From an uncultured Clostridia bacterium (GTDB lineage: Bacteria > Bacillota > Clostridia > Oscillospirales > Oscillospiraceae): a stretch of 27,966 nucleotides of DNA. Below the pieces are notes generated by a model. The model ran no database searches. It had not been told where the DNA came from and saw only the letters and a list, made by a program, of their open reading frames with translations. Position numbers and translations under genes: made by a program. The stretch covers positions 1-27,966 of the forward strand of contig CALBJG010000013.1 in assembly GCA_937892865.1 (NCBI GenBank). Direction: 5' to 3'. Positions 7,069 through 16,799 of the stretch are shown in pieces (position 1 is the first letter of the stretch; every line of letters starts with the position of its first letter).

Positions 7069-10000
7069 TTATTTTGCGGTTACTTTCTTTTTGCGGATCA
7101 CGACCACGACCGCGGTAGCGATACCTGCGATGGCAACCACAGCGATCACAACGATCGCCCAAATGGGGAAGAGACTGTCAAACAGCGCTTCGGCTTCTTC
7201 CAGAATGGAGAGCAGTTTCACATACTGTTTGGAGCCGGGGGTCAGCGCATCATAGGCTTCTCTTGCGGCCTTGATGGCATCGCCGGAAGAATAGTCAACG
7301 CTGTCGCCGATGGCTTCAATGAGGGCATCCACTTCGGCAGCGGCTGCCTTCTGCAGTTTCTTCAACTGGCTTTCTGCCAGGATCAGTTTCTCATAGTCCA
7401 CTTGAGAACGCTCATCCATGTACATCCAGTTATAGATCTCCATGGCTTCGTTAATGCCCGGCTCGTCTGCCAGGGTGATGGGATCGCCAAACTTGGAGAT
7501 CAGTTCGATCAGCCGATCGATCCGGACTTGACGCAATGCCTTGATCTTTGCCTCGGCATCCAGCAGCAAGGTGGCATCCACCAGTTTCCGCTGGGACACG
7601 GTCAGCAGATCGTACTCTGCGCGGATCGCCTTGATGGCTTCTTCTTTCTCCAATGTGATCTCGCCCAGATCCTTAATGGCATCGATCAGCGCCTGGACTC
7701 TTGCGGCCTCTTTCTGGTCTGCCAGAGCCTGATATGCCTCCAATGCGGGAACGAACACGGACATATAGTTCTTCACATAGGTGCGGTTCTTGGGAGTCAG
7801 CGCCTTGTATTCTGTACGGATCGCGCCGATCAGATCGCCGTCTTCCAAAGTGACTTCGCCGATGGAATCGATCTTGCATTCCAGCAGGTCGATCTCCGCC
7901 GCTTCCAGATCATAGATATTCTGGATCAGCGCCTTGTGCTTGTTGGCCAGGGCTTCGTATGCCTGGCGCGCCGCAACGATCTGCGCTTCTGTTTCCAGAG
8001 ATACCTTGCCCAAAGCAGCGATCATCGCGTCTACCTTTTCTGCAACTGCCCAGTCGTCAGCGGTGACATTCAGGGGATACATATAGAGGCTGTTGACGCT
8101 GGCGTAGTAGATGTTGCCGTCGTCAGCGATGGTGAACATCTTGTTGCCGGGAACGGGCATACGCTCGTTATCGGAGGGATTGTTCAGATTGACTTTCCGC
8201 AGACCGCCCTTCTGACCGAAGCCCACATACATATAGTTGCCGTCCAGCACGGGGGTGAAGGGATGCCAACCGCCGCCGGCGTTGGCTTCGTCGAAGCACA
8301 GTTCTTCGGTCAGGGTGACCTTATTCGTGTCTTTGTTGTACTTCAGACACAGCAGTCTTGCGCCCATATGGACCCAGATCTTGCCGTTTGTAGCCACATT
8401 GGGATCGGCAACCAGAGCATCGATACCGGTGAGCCGTTCAGGCAGGCCGGAGATATAGTCGTGAGGATCGATCTCGATGCATTTGGTCTTGGTAGCCACA
8501 TCGTAGATGACGATCTTTGCGGACAGATCTTTACGGTCAGCAGAGGAAGTACCGCCGGTGACGCAGGAGCCTGCGTAGATCAGTCCGTCGTTGTAAGCCA
8601 AAGCCACAATGGATTGATCCTGCACCGCATTGCGGATAACGGTGTTCTCCAGGGTATCCAGATTGACCCAGGCAAGGCAGCCGCCGTACTTGTAAACATC
8701 CGGGATAGAGCCACAGAAGATGTAGTTATCGCCGCCGGTGATGGCGTGGATACGGGCCTGCTCGTACATACTCTTAAGGCTCAGCAGGGAGACGTTTCTC
8801 CGCTCGTCTGTCAGGTTGACCTGGGTCAGAACGCCTGCATTGTAGTTACCTGCGTAGAGGTTGCCCTTGTAGATGTACATAACGTCGGTCTGAGCGGAGT
8901 TGGTCTCATATGCGTGGACCAATTTACCTTCAACGGTGTTAAATACGGAACAGTCGTTGGTACGGTATGCGCCAATGTAGATCTCGTTTTCGCCGAAGCC
9001 CTTGTAAATAGAGCGGACTTCCTGACCGTTGCCGTATTCATCCAGGATCATATCGTCAATGGTCATCAGCGTACCGGTTTCCACATTGTAAACGGTGGGG
9101 GTGTTGGTGCTGCCACGGAAGCCGACATAACTAATACCGGGGAACTTATCGTTGTTTTCAACGGTCATTGTGCAGTACTGATAACTGCGGAAACCAACAG
9201 TGGCATTCTCCAGACCCTTGACCGGCGTTGCGGTCTTGGTGGCGGCATCAAATTCCCACATACCCTTGCCCTGGGCCAGGAAATAGCACTTGCCGTCGAT
9301 CTCTCTGGAGGGGTAGTAACTGATGTTGCCACTGATGTTCAAGTCAAGAAGTTTCCAGGTGGAAGTATCCACTGCCACGACATTTTTCACATCGTTCTGA
9401 TCGCCGCCGATGAGCAGCACATCGCCGCAGATGCTCATACCGCGGAGCATAACTTCCTTCTGGCTGACATATTCGGTAATGTCCAGCCGCTCAATCAGTT
9501 TGTTGGTCTTGGCGTCTACCTTGAAGACCTCAAAGGTCTTTTTGCCGTCACCGTTGCTGTCGCCAACGGTGTTGGCATAGACATAACCGTCCTTATAAAC
9601 GGGGGTGGAGACATAGTCCTGGGCATCCGCGCTGCCGTACTGACCCATACGGGTAAATTCGCCGGTAGCGATGTTGTATTTCACAAGCCAGCCGTCTTTA
9701 AAGACACCGAAGAACAGATAGCCGTCACCGTAAGTCAGACCAAAAGCGGAGGAAGAATCGGGGACTTTTGAGGTGTCGGTCAAGTCTTCAGACATACCCT
9801 TGTAGTAGTATACGGACTCGCCCACATCCAGGTAGGGGTCATAACGGAAAATGTAGGAGTTGTCGCCAACTAACCATACATAGCCGTCGGGATCAACGGT
9901 AATGCCACGGCAGGAGGTGAAGGGGGTGTTGAGTTGGGAGACAAACTCCTTGGTATCCAGGTTGTAGACACTGAAGGACTTGCCTTCCTGGGGCATAAAG

Positions 10001-13000
10001 AAGTAGTCGTAGCCGTTGATCTCTGCGGTGGCGTTCATAATGGATGCGTGGTTGATCTTAACCGCCGCAGGGGCAACGCAGATGGAGTTGGGCGTCTTTT
10101 CAGATTTGTACTTGGAAGTGGTATCGCCCTTCTCGCAGATCAGTTTGCTGATGTACATATAGGCTTCGGAGGTGTAGGGAGAAGTGCCGAAGGCCTCCAC
10201 CACCACGATGTACTCGGAAGCATTGCCGAATTCCCAGGTGCCCAGCAGGCTGATCACGCCGTCTTCCACCAGCAGGGAGAAAATGCGCTGAGAACGCTGG
10301 ATCACCACCACATCGCCGGTCTGGTTGTAGAAGTTCATCAGACCGACCCGGTTGCTGGTATCCAGCGCCGCTGTGATGTCCTTGGTGTCCGCAGGCAGGA
10401 TGTAAACACCGCCCTTGGCGCCACGGCCGTGGGTGCCGTGATCCAGAGTCAGGGTGTACTTGCCCTTGCCGGGGGATTTGATCCGGAAAGCAATATAGTC
10501 ATCCTGCTTGGAGTAGAGGGTGACACCGCCGCTGCCTGCAAATTTCCAGCCATTTTCTTTGACCGGCTCCTGCAGGCGCCAGTTCAGTTCTTCCAGGCTG
10601 TACAGACGGCTGATGTCATCATACTGGTCGTTGATCATGGGGTTGCCGGTGTAAATGCCGGTCTTGGGATCCCGCAGGTCGAAGTCATAGACAACCTTGG
10701 AGGTATCCACGACCTTCTGAGGCGGGTTGGCAGTGTAAGTAAATTTCAGGCTCTTCAGGTACAGATTCAAAGTACCCAGGCCGTCTTCCTTGCTGGCGTT
10801 GTAACTCTTCTTGGTCTGGCGCAGGATCAGAATGTATTCCTTGCCTTCCTCGAAGGTGTAATAGCCAAGGTCTGCTGTGGGTTTATCTACTGTGGGCTCG
10901 AAAGAGCCAAGCAGATTCTTCTTCAGCATAAAGTCTTCGATGGTGGTCTTGCCGTTGTCCAGCAAGGATGCGTCCATAATGTAAGCATCGGTCCAGACAG
11001 AGTGCTTGTAGACTTCTTGTACTGTGTTGTAGGGCAGGTAGGAATTCACTTCTACCTTGTGGGCGCCCTTGCCGGGGCTGCGGAAACGGATGGCGTAGTA
11101 CCAGTCGTAACCGCCGGTATAGACCTGAAGACCGTTGCCCTTGAAATAAGCATTCTGCGTAAGTGTGCCGTTGCCGTCCTTTGCAACGCCGAAGCCTTCA
11201 TAGGCCCAATCGGAGTAGCCCTTTTTGAAGAACTCCTTGAGCAGTTCCTGCTGCTCGGTAACGGAGTGCTTGCCGCCGATGAAATCATCGGGGAAGGTGG
11301 TGATCAGGTCGAATTCATAGCCGGCCTTAGCGTGTTCGGGGGGCGCAGCCTCTTTGAAGGTCAGACCCTTCAGGTAGACACCGCCTGCCCGCAGGCCGTC
11401 TGCATTGGCGGCAGCGTAAGTGTCCTTGGTCATACGCAGGACCAGGATGTAGTCCTTGCCTGCTTCTGTTGCCACATTGCCCACATATGCATCGGGGATA
11501 TCCACGGTGGGGGCAAAGCGGGAGATCTTGTTCTCTCTGACCAGCAGATCGTTGATGGTGGTTTTGCCGGTCAACTTGGCTGCGTCAAAGAAATAGGTTT
11601 CTGTCCAGATGGAGTGCTTTGCAATGGTCTTTTGGGTTTCCTTATCGGTGACATAGCCGAGGAAGGAGTTGACAGTCAAGTCATAAGTGCCGGTGCCGGG
11701 GGCTTTGACCCGGATGGCGTAGTACCAGTTGTAGCCGGTGCCCAGATTGAACTGGATACCGTTTTCCTTGACAAAGGTGTGCTTGGTGAAGGTGTTGCCT
11801 TCGCCGCCGGTGCCGTCGGCATTGACAGTGCCGTTCTGCAGACCTTCAAAACGCCAGGAGATATAACCCTTTTCATAGAACTTGTCGATCTTTGCCTTCT
11901 GCTCGCTTACGGAGAAGTTGCCGGAAGCAAAATCATCGGGGTAGTTGCCGATCAGGTCGAAATCATAGCCGGTCTTGGGAACTTCCGGGGGTTCTGCCTC
12001 GGTGAAAGACAGGCCCTTCAGATACAGGTTGGAAGTATGTACGCCGGTGGCCTTTGCAGCATTCAGGGTGTCCTTGGTCATATGGAAGACCAGAATGTAG
12101 TCCTTGCCTGCTTCGGTAGCCACATTGCCGATGTAAGCATCGGGAGCGTCTACCGTGGGGGCAAACCGCTTCAGTTTATTTTCATCGGTGAGCAGGTCCG
12201 GAATGGTAGTATCACCGGTGAGCAGAGAAGCATCAATGAAATATGTCTCCGTCCAGATGGAGTGCTTTTGAATGGTTCCGTCGGCGCCCGCTACAGAAAC
12301 GAGGTATGTATTCACATTCAGGTCGAAAGTGCCGGTGCCGGGGGATTTGACCCGGAGGGCATAGCACCAGTAGTAGCCGTAGGTGGCGTTTGCCTGGATG
12401 CCGCTGCCCTTTACCAGGGTGTGCTTGGCAAAGGTATTGACCTCTTCGCCACCGCCGTCGGCTTTGCTGGTACCGTTGATCAGCGCTTCGATCGCCCACT
12501 TGGAATGGCCGGCATCGTAGTACTGACGGATCTTTTCCATCTGCTCGGTGGCGCTGAAATCACCGCCGGTGAAGGCGTCGCCGTAGATGGTGCGCAGGTC
12601 GAAATTATATTCTGCCTTGGGAACAGCAGGGGGTTCTGCTTCCTCAAAGGTGACACTCTTTAAGTACAGATTGGAGGTGCGCAGGCCGTCGCCGTTGGCA
12701 GCCTGGTAGGTCTCCTTGGTCATACGGAAGACCAGGATATATTCTGCCCCTGCCTGGGTCGCCACATTGCCCAGGTAAGCATCGGGCTCTTCTACAGTGG
12801 GCTTGAAGTTGCCCAGTTTGTTGTTGCCGGTGAGCAGATCGTCGATGGTGGTCTCGCCGGTGAGCAGGGAAGCATCGAAGAAATAAGTTTCGGTCCAGAT
12901 GGAGTGCTTGAAAACATCAGCGGAAACAGCAATGGGCAGGGAGTTGACAGTCAGATCAAAAGTGCCGTTGCCGGGGGACTTCAGTTTCAGCGCATACCAC

Positions 13001-14787
13001 CAGTAGAAACCGTAGGTGACATTGGCCTGGAGGCCTCTTCCTTTTACCAGGTCGTGCTTGGTAAAGGATTCTACCTCGTCGCCGGTGCCGTCCATCTTTG
13101 CAACGCCGTTCTTCTTGCTGTGATACAGCCAGGAGATCTTGCCGGCATCGTAAAGGGCGCTCATATAAGCCGCATTGTCGGGATCTTCCACCAAATTGGA
13201 AGTAAAGGCGGTGTAGTTGGTACGCAGGTCAAAATCGTAGCCGGTTTCCGGCTCATTGTCCACATTGGGCACAGTTGCCTCGGTGGTCTCACCGACGGTG
13301 GTGGACTCCTCGGGAACAGTGGTGGTCTCTTCTGTGGTGGACTCTTCGGGAATGTCCAGCAACTCCGTCATCGTAATGCCGGAGGCATGGAAGTGAACAG
13401 TAAAGTTGTTGTTGCCCAGGGCAGCCTTGGCAGCATTGTAAGTACGGCTGTTCAGGCGCAGGACCAGAATGTACTCAGTGTTTGCAGCGAAGGTGAATGC
13501 GCCCAAATTGGAATCCAGCGCGGTGGGCGTGGGCTGCATATCCTGCAGTTTGATAGCAGAAGTATCTGCGGCATCGATTGCGGCATCAATGGCAGCCTTC
13601 ACAGCATCATCGTCAGCGGCGTTTGCAATGACAGATGCATCCAGCATATAGGCTTCCATCCAAACGCCCGCCTTGGTGGTAACCTCGGGACAGACAGCGT
13701 TGTTAAGGGTCACATTGAAAGTGCCTGCGCCGGGGGACTTCAGTTTCAGCGCGTACCACCAGTTGTAGCCGTAGTTGGTCTTAACATAAATACCGCTGCC
13801 GCCGGTATAAACGGTGCTTGTAGAGAAACGGTTGTAACGGAAATCCAGCGTGTCGCCGGTGCCGTTTGCATTTTGGGTGGCGGGCTTGTAGCCCACATAA
13901 GTCCAGTTGCTGTCGCCGTTTGCGTACAAGGCATCAATGGCATCCTTCTGGGTCGGGATGTTGGTGTTGCCGGTGGTGTTGATCTGTTCCGGGAAACGGG
14001 TGGGCAGGTCAAAACCGTAATTTACGGTCACACCGGTAGAGGACATCTGCTGGGTCATGGTGATGCCCTTTAAGTACAGATTGGATGTACGCAGACCGTC
14101 ACCGTTGGCGGCGTCATAGGTAGCGCCGGTTTGCCGCAGTACCAGAATATACTCCTTGCCTGCGGAGAAATTGTAAGAGCCCAGGTTGGCATCCGGCTGC
14201 GCGCTGGTGGGGCAGAAACCGTTTTCCAACTTGTTTGCATCGATAAGAGAATCGGCAATGGTCGCAGTGCCGGCATCTACCCCGGCGGCGTCAAACAGAT
14301 AAGCCTCTGTCCAGATGGAGTGCTTGTCGCTGGGGGTTGCGGCGGCAAGGTATGTATTGACAGTCACATCATACTTGCCTGCGCCGGGAGACTTGACACG
14401 GATGGCATACCACCAGTTGTAGCCCACAGACTTATTTGCCTGGATGCCGGTGGTGGTATACATATTCTTGGCAAAGTCTGCGGCGATATCGCCGGAGCCG
14501 TCTTTCTTGACGGTGCCTAAATGCTTGCCTTCGTAGACCCAGTTGAGTGTGCCGTCTGCAAACAGCCCCTCAAACAGATCCCGGTTATCGGCATTTTCCA
14601 CGGACATATCGCCCAAGGTCATCTGATTGGCATAAGTACCCCGCACAGCAAAGTCGTACACGACCTGCGCCGGGGTGTTGCTGCCGCTGTTCTGCTCGCC
14701 CACAGCAAAAATGGACGCAGGCACAGCCGAAACAGTTAAAATAACTGCCAGCAGCAAAGCCAATCCGCGTTTAAAACAATGCTTCAT
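7069..14787 (-). CDS. Giant modular surface protein (2572 aa)
   Basis: This exported, membrane-anchored protein has no motif that names an enzyme. Residues 1-29 are a signal peptide (R-G-L-A-L-L-L-A-V-I-L, cleavage near F-A-V-G). Seven modules of about 200 residues follow at roughly 44-245, 257-475, 517-716, 727-931, 941-1150, 1157-1352 and 1367-1551. They share Y-D-F-D-L-R at the start, then Y-x-W-W-Y-A-x-R-x-K-S-P-G-x-G, K-H-S-I-W-T-E-T-Y and Y-I-L-V-x-R-x-T-K; the last is the most diverged. A Thr/Glu-rich linker separates modules 2 and 3 (about 480-515). Residues 1585-2240 hold repeated short blades with D-G-Y-V/L-Y and V-x-N-L-D-T patterns, like a beta-propeller. Residues 2245-2535 hold about five helical repeats of the type D-A-L-I-x-A-I-G...A-R-x-A-Y-x-A-L-T, known from Firmicutes surface proteins. 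A membrane helix (about 2540-2564) and R-K-K-K end the chain; there is no LPXTG motif. A role in glycan binding or adhesion is inference. Confidence 0.9.
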   Translation of the reverse strand: MKHCFKRGLALLLAVILTVSAVPASIFAVGEQNSGSNTPAQVVYDFAVRGTYANQMTLGDMSVENADNRDLFEGLFADGTLNWVYEGKHLGTVKKDGSGDIAADFAKNMYTTTGIQANKSVGYNWWYAIRVKSPGAGKYDVTVNTYLAAATPSDKHSIWTEAYLFDAAGVDAGTATIADSLIDANKLENGFCPTSAQPDANLGSYNFSAGKEYILVLRQTGATYDAANGDGLRTSNLYLKGITMTQQMSSTGVTVNYGFDLPTRFPEQINTTGNTNIPTQKDAIDALYANGDSNWTYVGYKPATQNANGTGDTLDFRYNRFSTSTVYTGGSGIYVKTNYGYNWWYALKLKSPGAGTFNVTLNNAVCPEVTTKAGVWMEAYMLDASVIANAADDDAVKAAIDAAIDAADTSAIKLQDMQPTPTALDSNLGAFTFAANTEYILVLRLNSRTYNAAKAALGNNNFTVHFHASGITMTELLDIPEESTTEETTTVPEESTTVGETTEATVPNVDNEPETGYDFDLRTNYTAFTSNLVEDPDNAAYMSALYDAGKISWLYHSKKNGVAKMDGTGDEVESFTKHDLVKGRGLQANVTYGFYWWYALKLKSPGNGTFDLTVNSLPIAVSADVFKHSIWTETYFFDASLLTGETTIDDLLTGNNKLGNFKPTVEEPDAYLGNVATQAGAEYILVFRMTKETYQAANGDGLRTSNLYLKSVTFEEAEPPAVPKAEYNFDLRTIYGDAFTGGDFSATEQMEKIRQYYDAGHSKWAIEALINGTSKADGGGEEVNTFAKHTLVKGSGIQANATYGYYWCYALRVKSPGTGTFDLNVNTYLVSVAGADGTIQKHSIWTETYFIDASLLTGDTTIPDLLTDENKLKRFAPTVDAPDAYIGNVATEAGKDYILVFHMTKDTLNAAKATGVHTSNLYLKGLSFTEAEPPEVPKTGYDFDLIGNYPDDFASGNFSVSEQKAKIDKFYEKGYISWRFEGLQNGTVNADGTGGEGNTFTKHTFVKENGIQFNLGTGYNWYYAIRVKAPGTGTYDLTVNSFLGYVTDKETQKTIAKHSIWTETYFFDAAKLTGKTTINDLLVRENKISRFAPTVDIPDAYVGNVATEAGKDYILVLRMTKDTYAAANADGLRAGGVYLKGLTFKEAAPPEHAKAGYEFDLITTFPDDFIGGKHSVTEQQELLKEFFKKGYSDWAYEGFGVAKDGNGTLTQNAYFKGNGLQVYTGGYDWYYAIRFRSPGKGAHKVEVNSYLPYNTVQEVYKHSVWTDAYIMDASLLDNGKTTIEDFMLKKNLLGSFEPTVDKPTADLGYYTFEEGKEYILILRQTKKSYNASKEDGLGTLNLYLKSLKFTYTANPPQKVVDTSKVVYDFDLRDPKTGIYTGNPMINDQYDDISRLYSLEELNWRLQEPVKENGWKFAGSGGVTLYSKQDDYIAFRIKSPGKGKYTLTLDHGTHGRGAKGGVYILPADTKDITAALDTSNRVGLMNFYNQTGDVVVIQRSQRIFSLLVEDGVISLLGTWEFGNASEYIVVVEAFGTSPYTSEAYMYISKLICEKGDTTSKYKSEKTPNSICVAPAAVKINHASIMNATAEINGYDYFFMPQEGKSFSVYNLDTKEFVSQLNTPFTSCRGITVDPDGYVWLVGDNSYIFRYDPYLDVGESVYYYKGMSEDLTDTSKVPDSSSAFGLTYGDGYLFFGVFKDGWLVKYNIATGEFTRMGQYGSADAQDYVSTPVYKDGYVYANTVGDSNGDGKKTFEVFKVDAKTNKLIERLDITEYVSQKEVMLRGMSICGDVLLIGGDQNDVKNVVAVDTSTWKLLDLNISGNISYYPSREIDGKCYFLAQGKGMWEFDAATKTATPVKGLENATVGFRSYQYCTMTVENNDKFPGISYVGFRGSTNTPTVYNVETGTLMTIDDMILDEYGNGQEVRSIYKGFGENEIYIGAYRTNDCSVFNTVEGKLVHAYETNSAQTDVMYIYKGNLYAGNYNAGVLTQVNLTDERRNVSLLSLKSMYEQARIHAITGGDNYIFCGSIPDVYKYGGCLAWVNLDTLENTVIRNAVQDQSIVALAYNDGLIYAGSCVTGGTSSADRKDLSAKIVIYDVATKTKCIEIDPHDYISGLPERLTGIDALVADPNVATNGKIWVHMGARLLCLKYNKDTNKVTLTEELCFDEANAGGGWHPFTPVLDGNYMYVGFGQKGGLRKVNLNNPSDNERMPVPGNKMFTIADDGNIYYASVNSLYMYPLNVTADDWAVAEKVDAMIAALGKVSLETEAQIVAARQAYEALANKHKALIQNIYDLEAAEIDLLECKIDSIGEVTLEDGDLIGAIRTEYKALTPKNRTYVKNYMSVFVPALEAYQALADQKEAARVQALIDAIKDLGEITLEKEEAIKAIRAEYDLLTVSQRKLVDATLLLDAEAKIKALRQVRIDRLIELISKFGDPITLADEPGINEAMEIYNWMYMDERSQVDYEKLILAESQLKKLQKAAAAEVDALIEAIGDSVDYSSGDAIKAAREAYDALTPGSKQYVKLLSILEEAEALFDSLFPIWAIVVIAVVAIAGIATAVVVVIRKKKVTAK

Positions 14788-14833
14788 ACTTTTTCCCCCT
14801 ATGCAATGTTAAAATTTAAATGTTGCATCTTAA

Positions 14834-14863
14834 ATTATATCATTATTTAATAATGTATGTCAA
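14834..14863 (-). promoter_or_regulatory. Sigma-A promoter of the giant surface-protein gene
   Basis: On the minus strand TTGACA (14858-14863) and TATAAT (14834-14839) are both perfect and 18 bases apart. The leader is about 40 nt. This strong promoter makes the gene independent of the catabolic operon upstream. Confidence 0.85.
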
Positions 14864-14887
14864 TGAAATAATAGATGAAACACTTGC

Positions 14888-14928
14888 AAAAAAGTGAACA
14901 ATTCAACAAAAAAAGTGAATAATTCAAC
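14888..14928. repeat. Two direct repeats 21 bp apart upstream of the -35 box
   Basis: GTGAACAATTCAAC (14894-14907) and GTGAATAATTCAAC (14915-14928) differ at one base, are each preceded by a run of A, and are spaced exactly 21 bp, two helical turns. Each is itself a near-palindrome (GTGAA/TTCAA). They lie 25 bases upstream of the -35 box, where an activator would bind, but no cognate regulator can be assigned. Confidence 0.7.
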
Positions 14929-15022
14929 AAAAGGAATGATTTTTGTTCATCCTATATTATAAGAAACATAACGCTATACTACAAGCAATATAATGCGAAT
15001 TATTGGACAAATTCTGCGGTGG

Positions 15023-16783
15023 TCAGAACGCAACACCCAGGTCCGGGGTGTCCCGGAAAGTGACAGTGGGGTCTGTACAACCGTCGGTCTCAAAGACGAT
15101 GATCTCATTTTCACCGGTTTTTAAGATAGGGGCGGGGACATAAAGTGTTTTTTGAGGACCGGCGGGATTAAAGTAACGACCCAGGTTAAAGCCGTTGACG
15201 ATCACGATGCCCTTGGTAAAGTCGGGCAGTTCCACAAATGTGTCACAAGGTTTGCCTTCGATAATAAGATTACCCTTGAAGAAACCGGGGACTTGGGCAG
15301 GAACGTCCGCCTGCCAGGTCAGACCGGACAAGTCTTCCATAGGTAGGCAGTAGTGATCCCAGCCAAAGTGGAATCGCCGCTCAATGCGGATACCGCCAAC
15401 GATGCCCTTTTGGTCAAAGAGTTTCGGGCCGTAGTTGACTCTGCCCATATTCTCCACCAAAATGTCTAGCCGGACCTTTTCACCGGTGGCAAGGGCGATC
15501 TTTACCTCGTCCTCCCGTTGGGAACGCTCCCGCAGACCCACCAGTTTGCCGTCCAGGAAAATGTGCGCCCGGTCGTGGAGGTGGGTAAAGATCAGATCTC
15601 CCTCTTCAAAAGGCCCTTCCAAAGTGGTGGAATACACGATATAGCCGAAATCCTGATCCAACTGTTCCATAGTCTGGGGATAGGCGTGGTAAACGGGCTG
15701 GGAAAGATTCTTCAGATTATCAAGCAGTGGGGCAAAAGCGGTAAGTTTTATCTTGCCATAGGCGGCTTTGGGGGAATTCATTACTTCAATAGCAGGAGGC
15801 TCTTTGCCGGTGTTTGCGGCGATGGCTTTCTGAATGGCGTAGTAGCCCTCTGTCAGGTCGCCTGCTTCGCTTAAGGGCGCGCCGTAGTCATAACTGGTGA
15901 TGGTGGGGGCGTAGCCGTCTTGGTGGTTAGCGCCGTTTGTAAAGCCGAAATTGGTGCCACCATGGAACATATACAAGTTAAAAGAGCCGTTGGCACGGAA
16001 AAATTCGTCGATCATATCGGCAATTTCCGTGGTTTTTTGTTTGTGGTGCTGGGCATACCAGTGGTCAAACCAGCCACCCCAGAATTCGCCGCACATCAAA
16101 GGCTGATCGGGCTTGAAATTGTGGAGTTTTTCCAGTTTTTCCGTTACACCGCCGCCGAAGTTGCCCACAGCCAGCAGTTCCGGCAGTGTGCCGCCGGAGA
16201 GCATCGCCAAAAGGGTGCCGTCGGAGGTAAAGAGGGTACAGTCGATACCGTTGTCCCGGTAAAGTTTTGCCACTTTCCGCAGGTAGGACTTATCGTCGCC
16301 GTAACTGCCGTACTCATTTTCCACCTGCATCATGATCACTTTGCCGCCATTGGTGCAAAGGTGGGGGCGAATACGGTCGAACAGTTGCTTGTAGTAGGGG
16401 GTCACTTTCTCCAAGTACAGCGGGTCATCACACCGCAGGGCAATGTTGGGGTACTTTAACAGCCAGGAGGGCAGACCGCCAAATTCCCACTCGGCGCAGA
16501 TATAAGGACCGGGACGAATGATCACATTCAAGTCCAGTTCCTCTGCAAGGCAGATAAACCGCTCGATATCCAGCATACCGGAAAAGTCAAACTGACCCTC
16601 TTTCCGCTCGTGAAGATTCCAGCAGGTGTAAGTTTCAACGGTGTTAAAGCCGCAGGCTTTCAGTTTCAAAAGCCGGTCACGCCAGTATTCCGGCACAGTG
16701 CGGAAATAATGGATGGCGCCGGAAAGAATGGTATAAGGCTCGCCGTTCAGGAGAAAATTCTTATCGTCGTAAGTAAAAGTCAT
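15023..16783 (-). CDS. GH35 beta-galactosidase, cytoplasmic
   Basis: This 586-residue glycoside hydrolase removes terminal beta-linked galactose. The GH35 TIM-barrel blocks are clear: I-H-Y-F-R near 25, R-P-G-P-Y-I-C-A-E-W-E at 90-100, and V-E-N-E-Y-G with the acid/base Glu157. The nucleophile is Glu233 in G-E-F-W-G-G-W-F-D-H-W. The rest forms the C-terminal beta domains. There is no signal peptide, and the length matches small cytoplasmic-type GH35 enzymes such as beta-1,3-galactosidases of the BgaC kind, so galacto-N-biose or lacto-N-biose type substrates are possible; this is inference. AAGGGAG precedes the ATG. It is the last gene of the ROK operon, 16 bases after the dehydrogenase gene. 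No clear intrinsic terminator is seen after it. Confidence 0.93.
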   Translation of the reverse strand: MTFTYDDKNFLLNGEPYTILSGAIHYFRTVPEYWRDRLLKLKACGFNTVETYTCWNLHERKEGQFDFSGMLDIERFICLAEELDLNVIIRPGPYICAEWEFGGLPSWLLKYPNIALRCDDPLYLEKVTPYYKQLFDRIRPHLCTNGGKVIMMQVENEYGSYGDDKSYLRKVAKLYRDNGIDCTLFTSDGTLLAMLSGGTLPELLAVGNFGGGVTEKLEKLHNFKPDQPLMCGEFWGGWFDHWYAQHHKQKTTEIADMIDEFFRANGSFNLYMFHGGTNFGFTNGANHQDGYAPTITSYDYGAPLSEAGDLTEGYYAIQKAIAANTGKEPPAIEVMNSPKAAYGKIKLTAFAPLLDNLKNLSQPVYHAYPQTMEQLDQDFGYIVYSTTLEGPFEEGDLIFTHLHDRAHIFLDGKLVGLRERSQREDEVKIALATGEKVRLDILVENMGRVNYGPKLFDQKGIVGGIRIERRFHFGWDHYCLPMEDLSGLTWQADVPAQVPGFFKGNLIIEGKPCDTFVELPDFTKGIVIVNGFNLGRYFNPAGPQKTLYVPAPILKTGENEIIVFETDGCTDPTVTFRDTPDLGVAF

Positions 16784-16799
16784 AGACAGACTCCCTTCT

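Noticed and set aside
6964..14073. Three very long plus-strand open frames opposite the giant surface protein (up to 935 residues)
   Set aside because: They mirror the repeats and codon bias of the real gene. The opposite strand has the signal peptide, membrane anchor, promoter and terminator.
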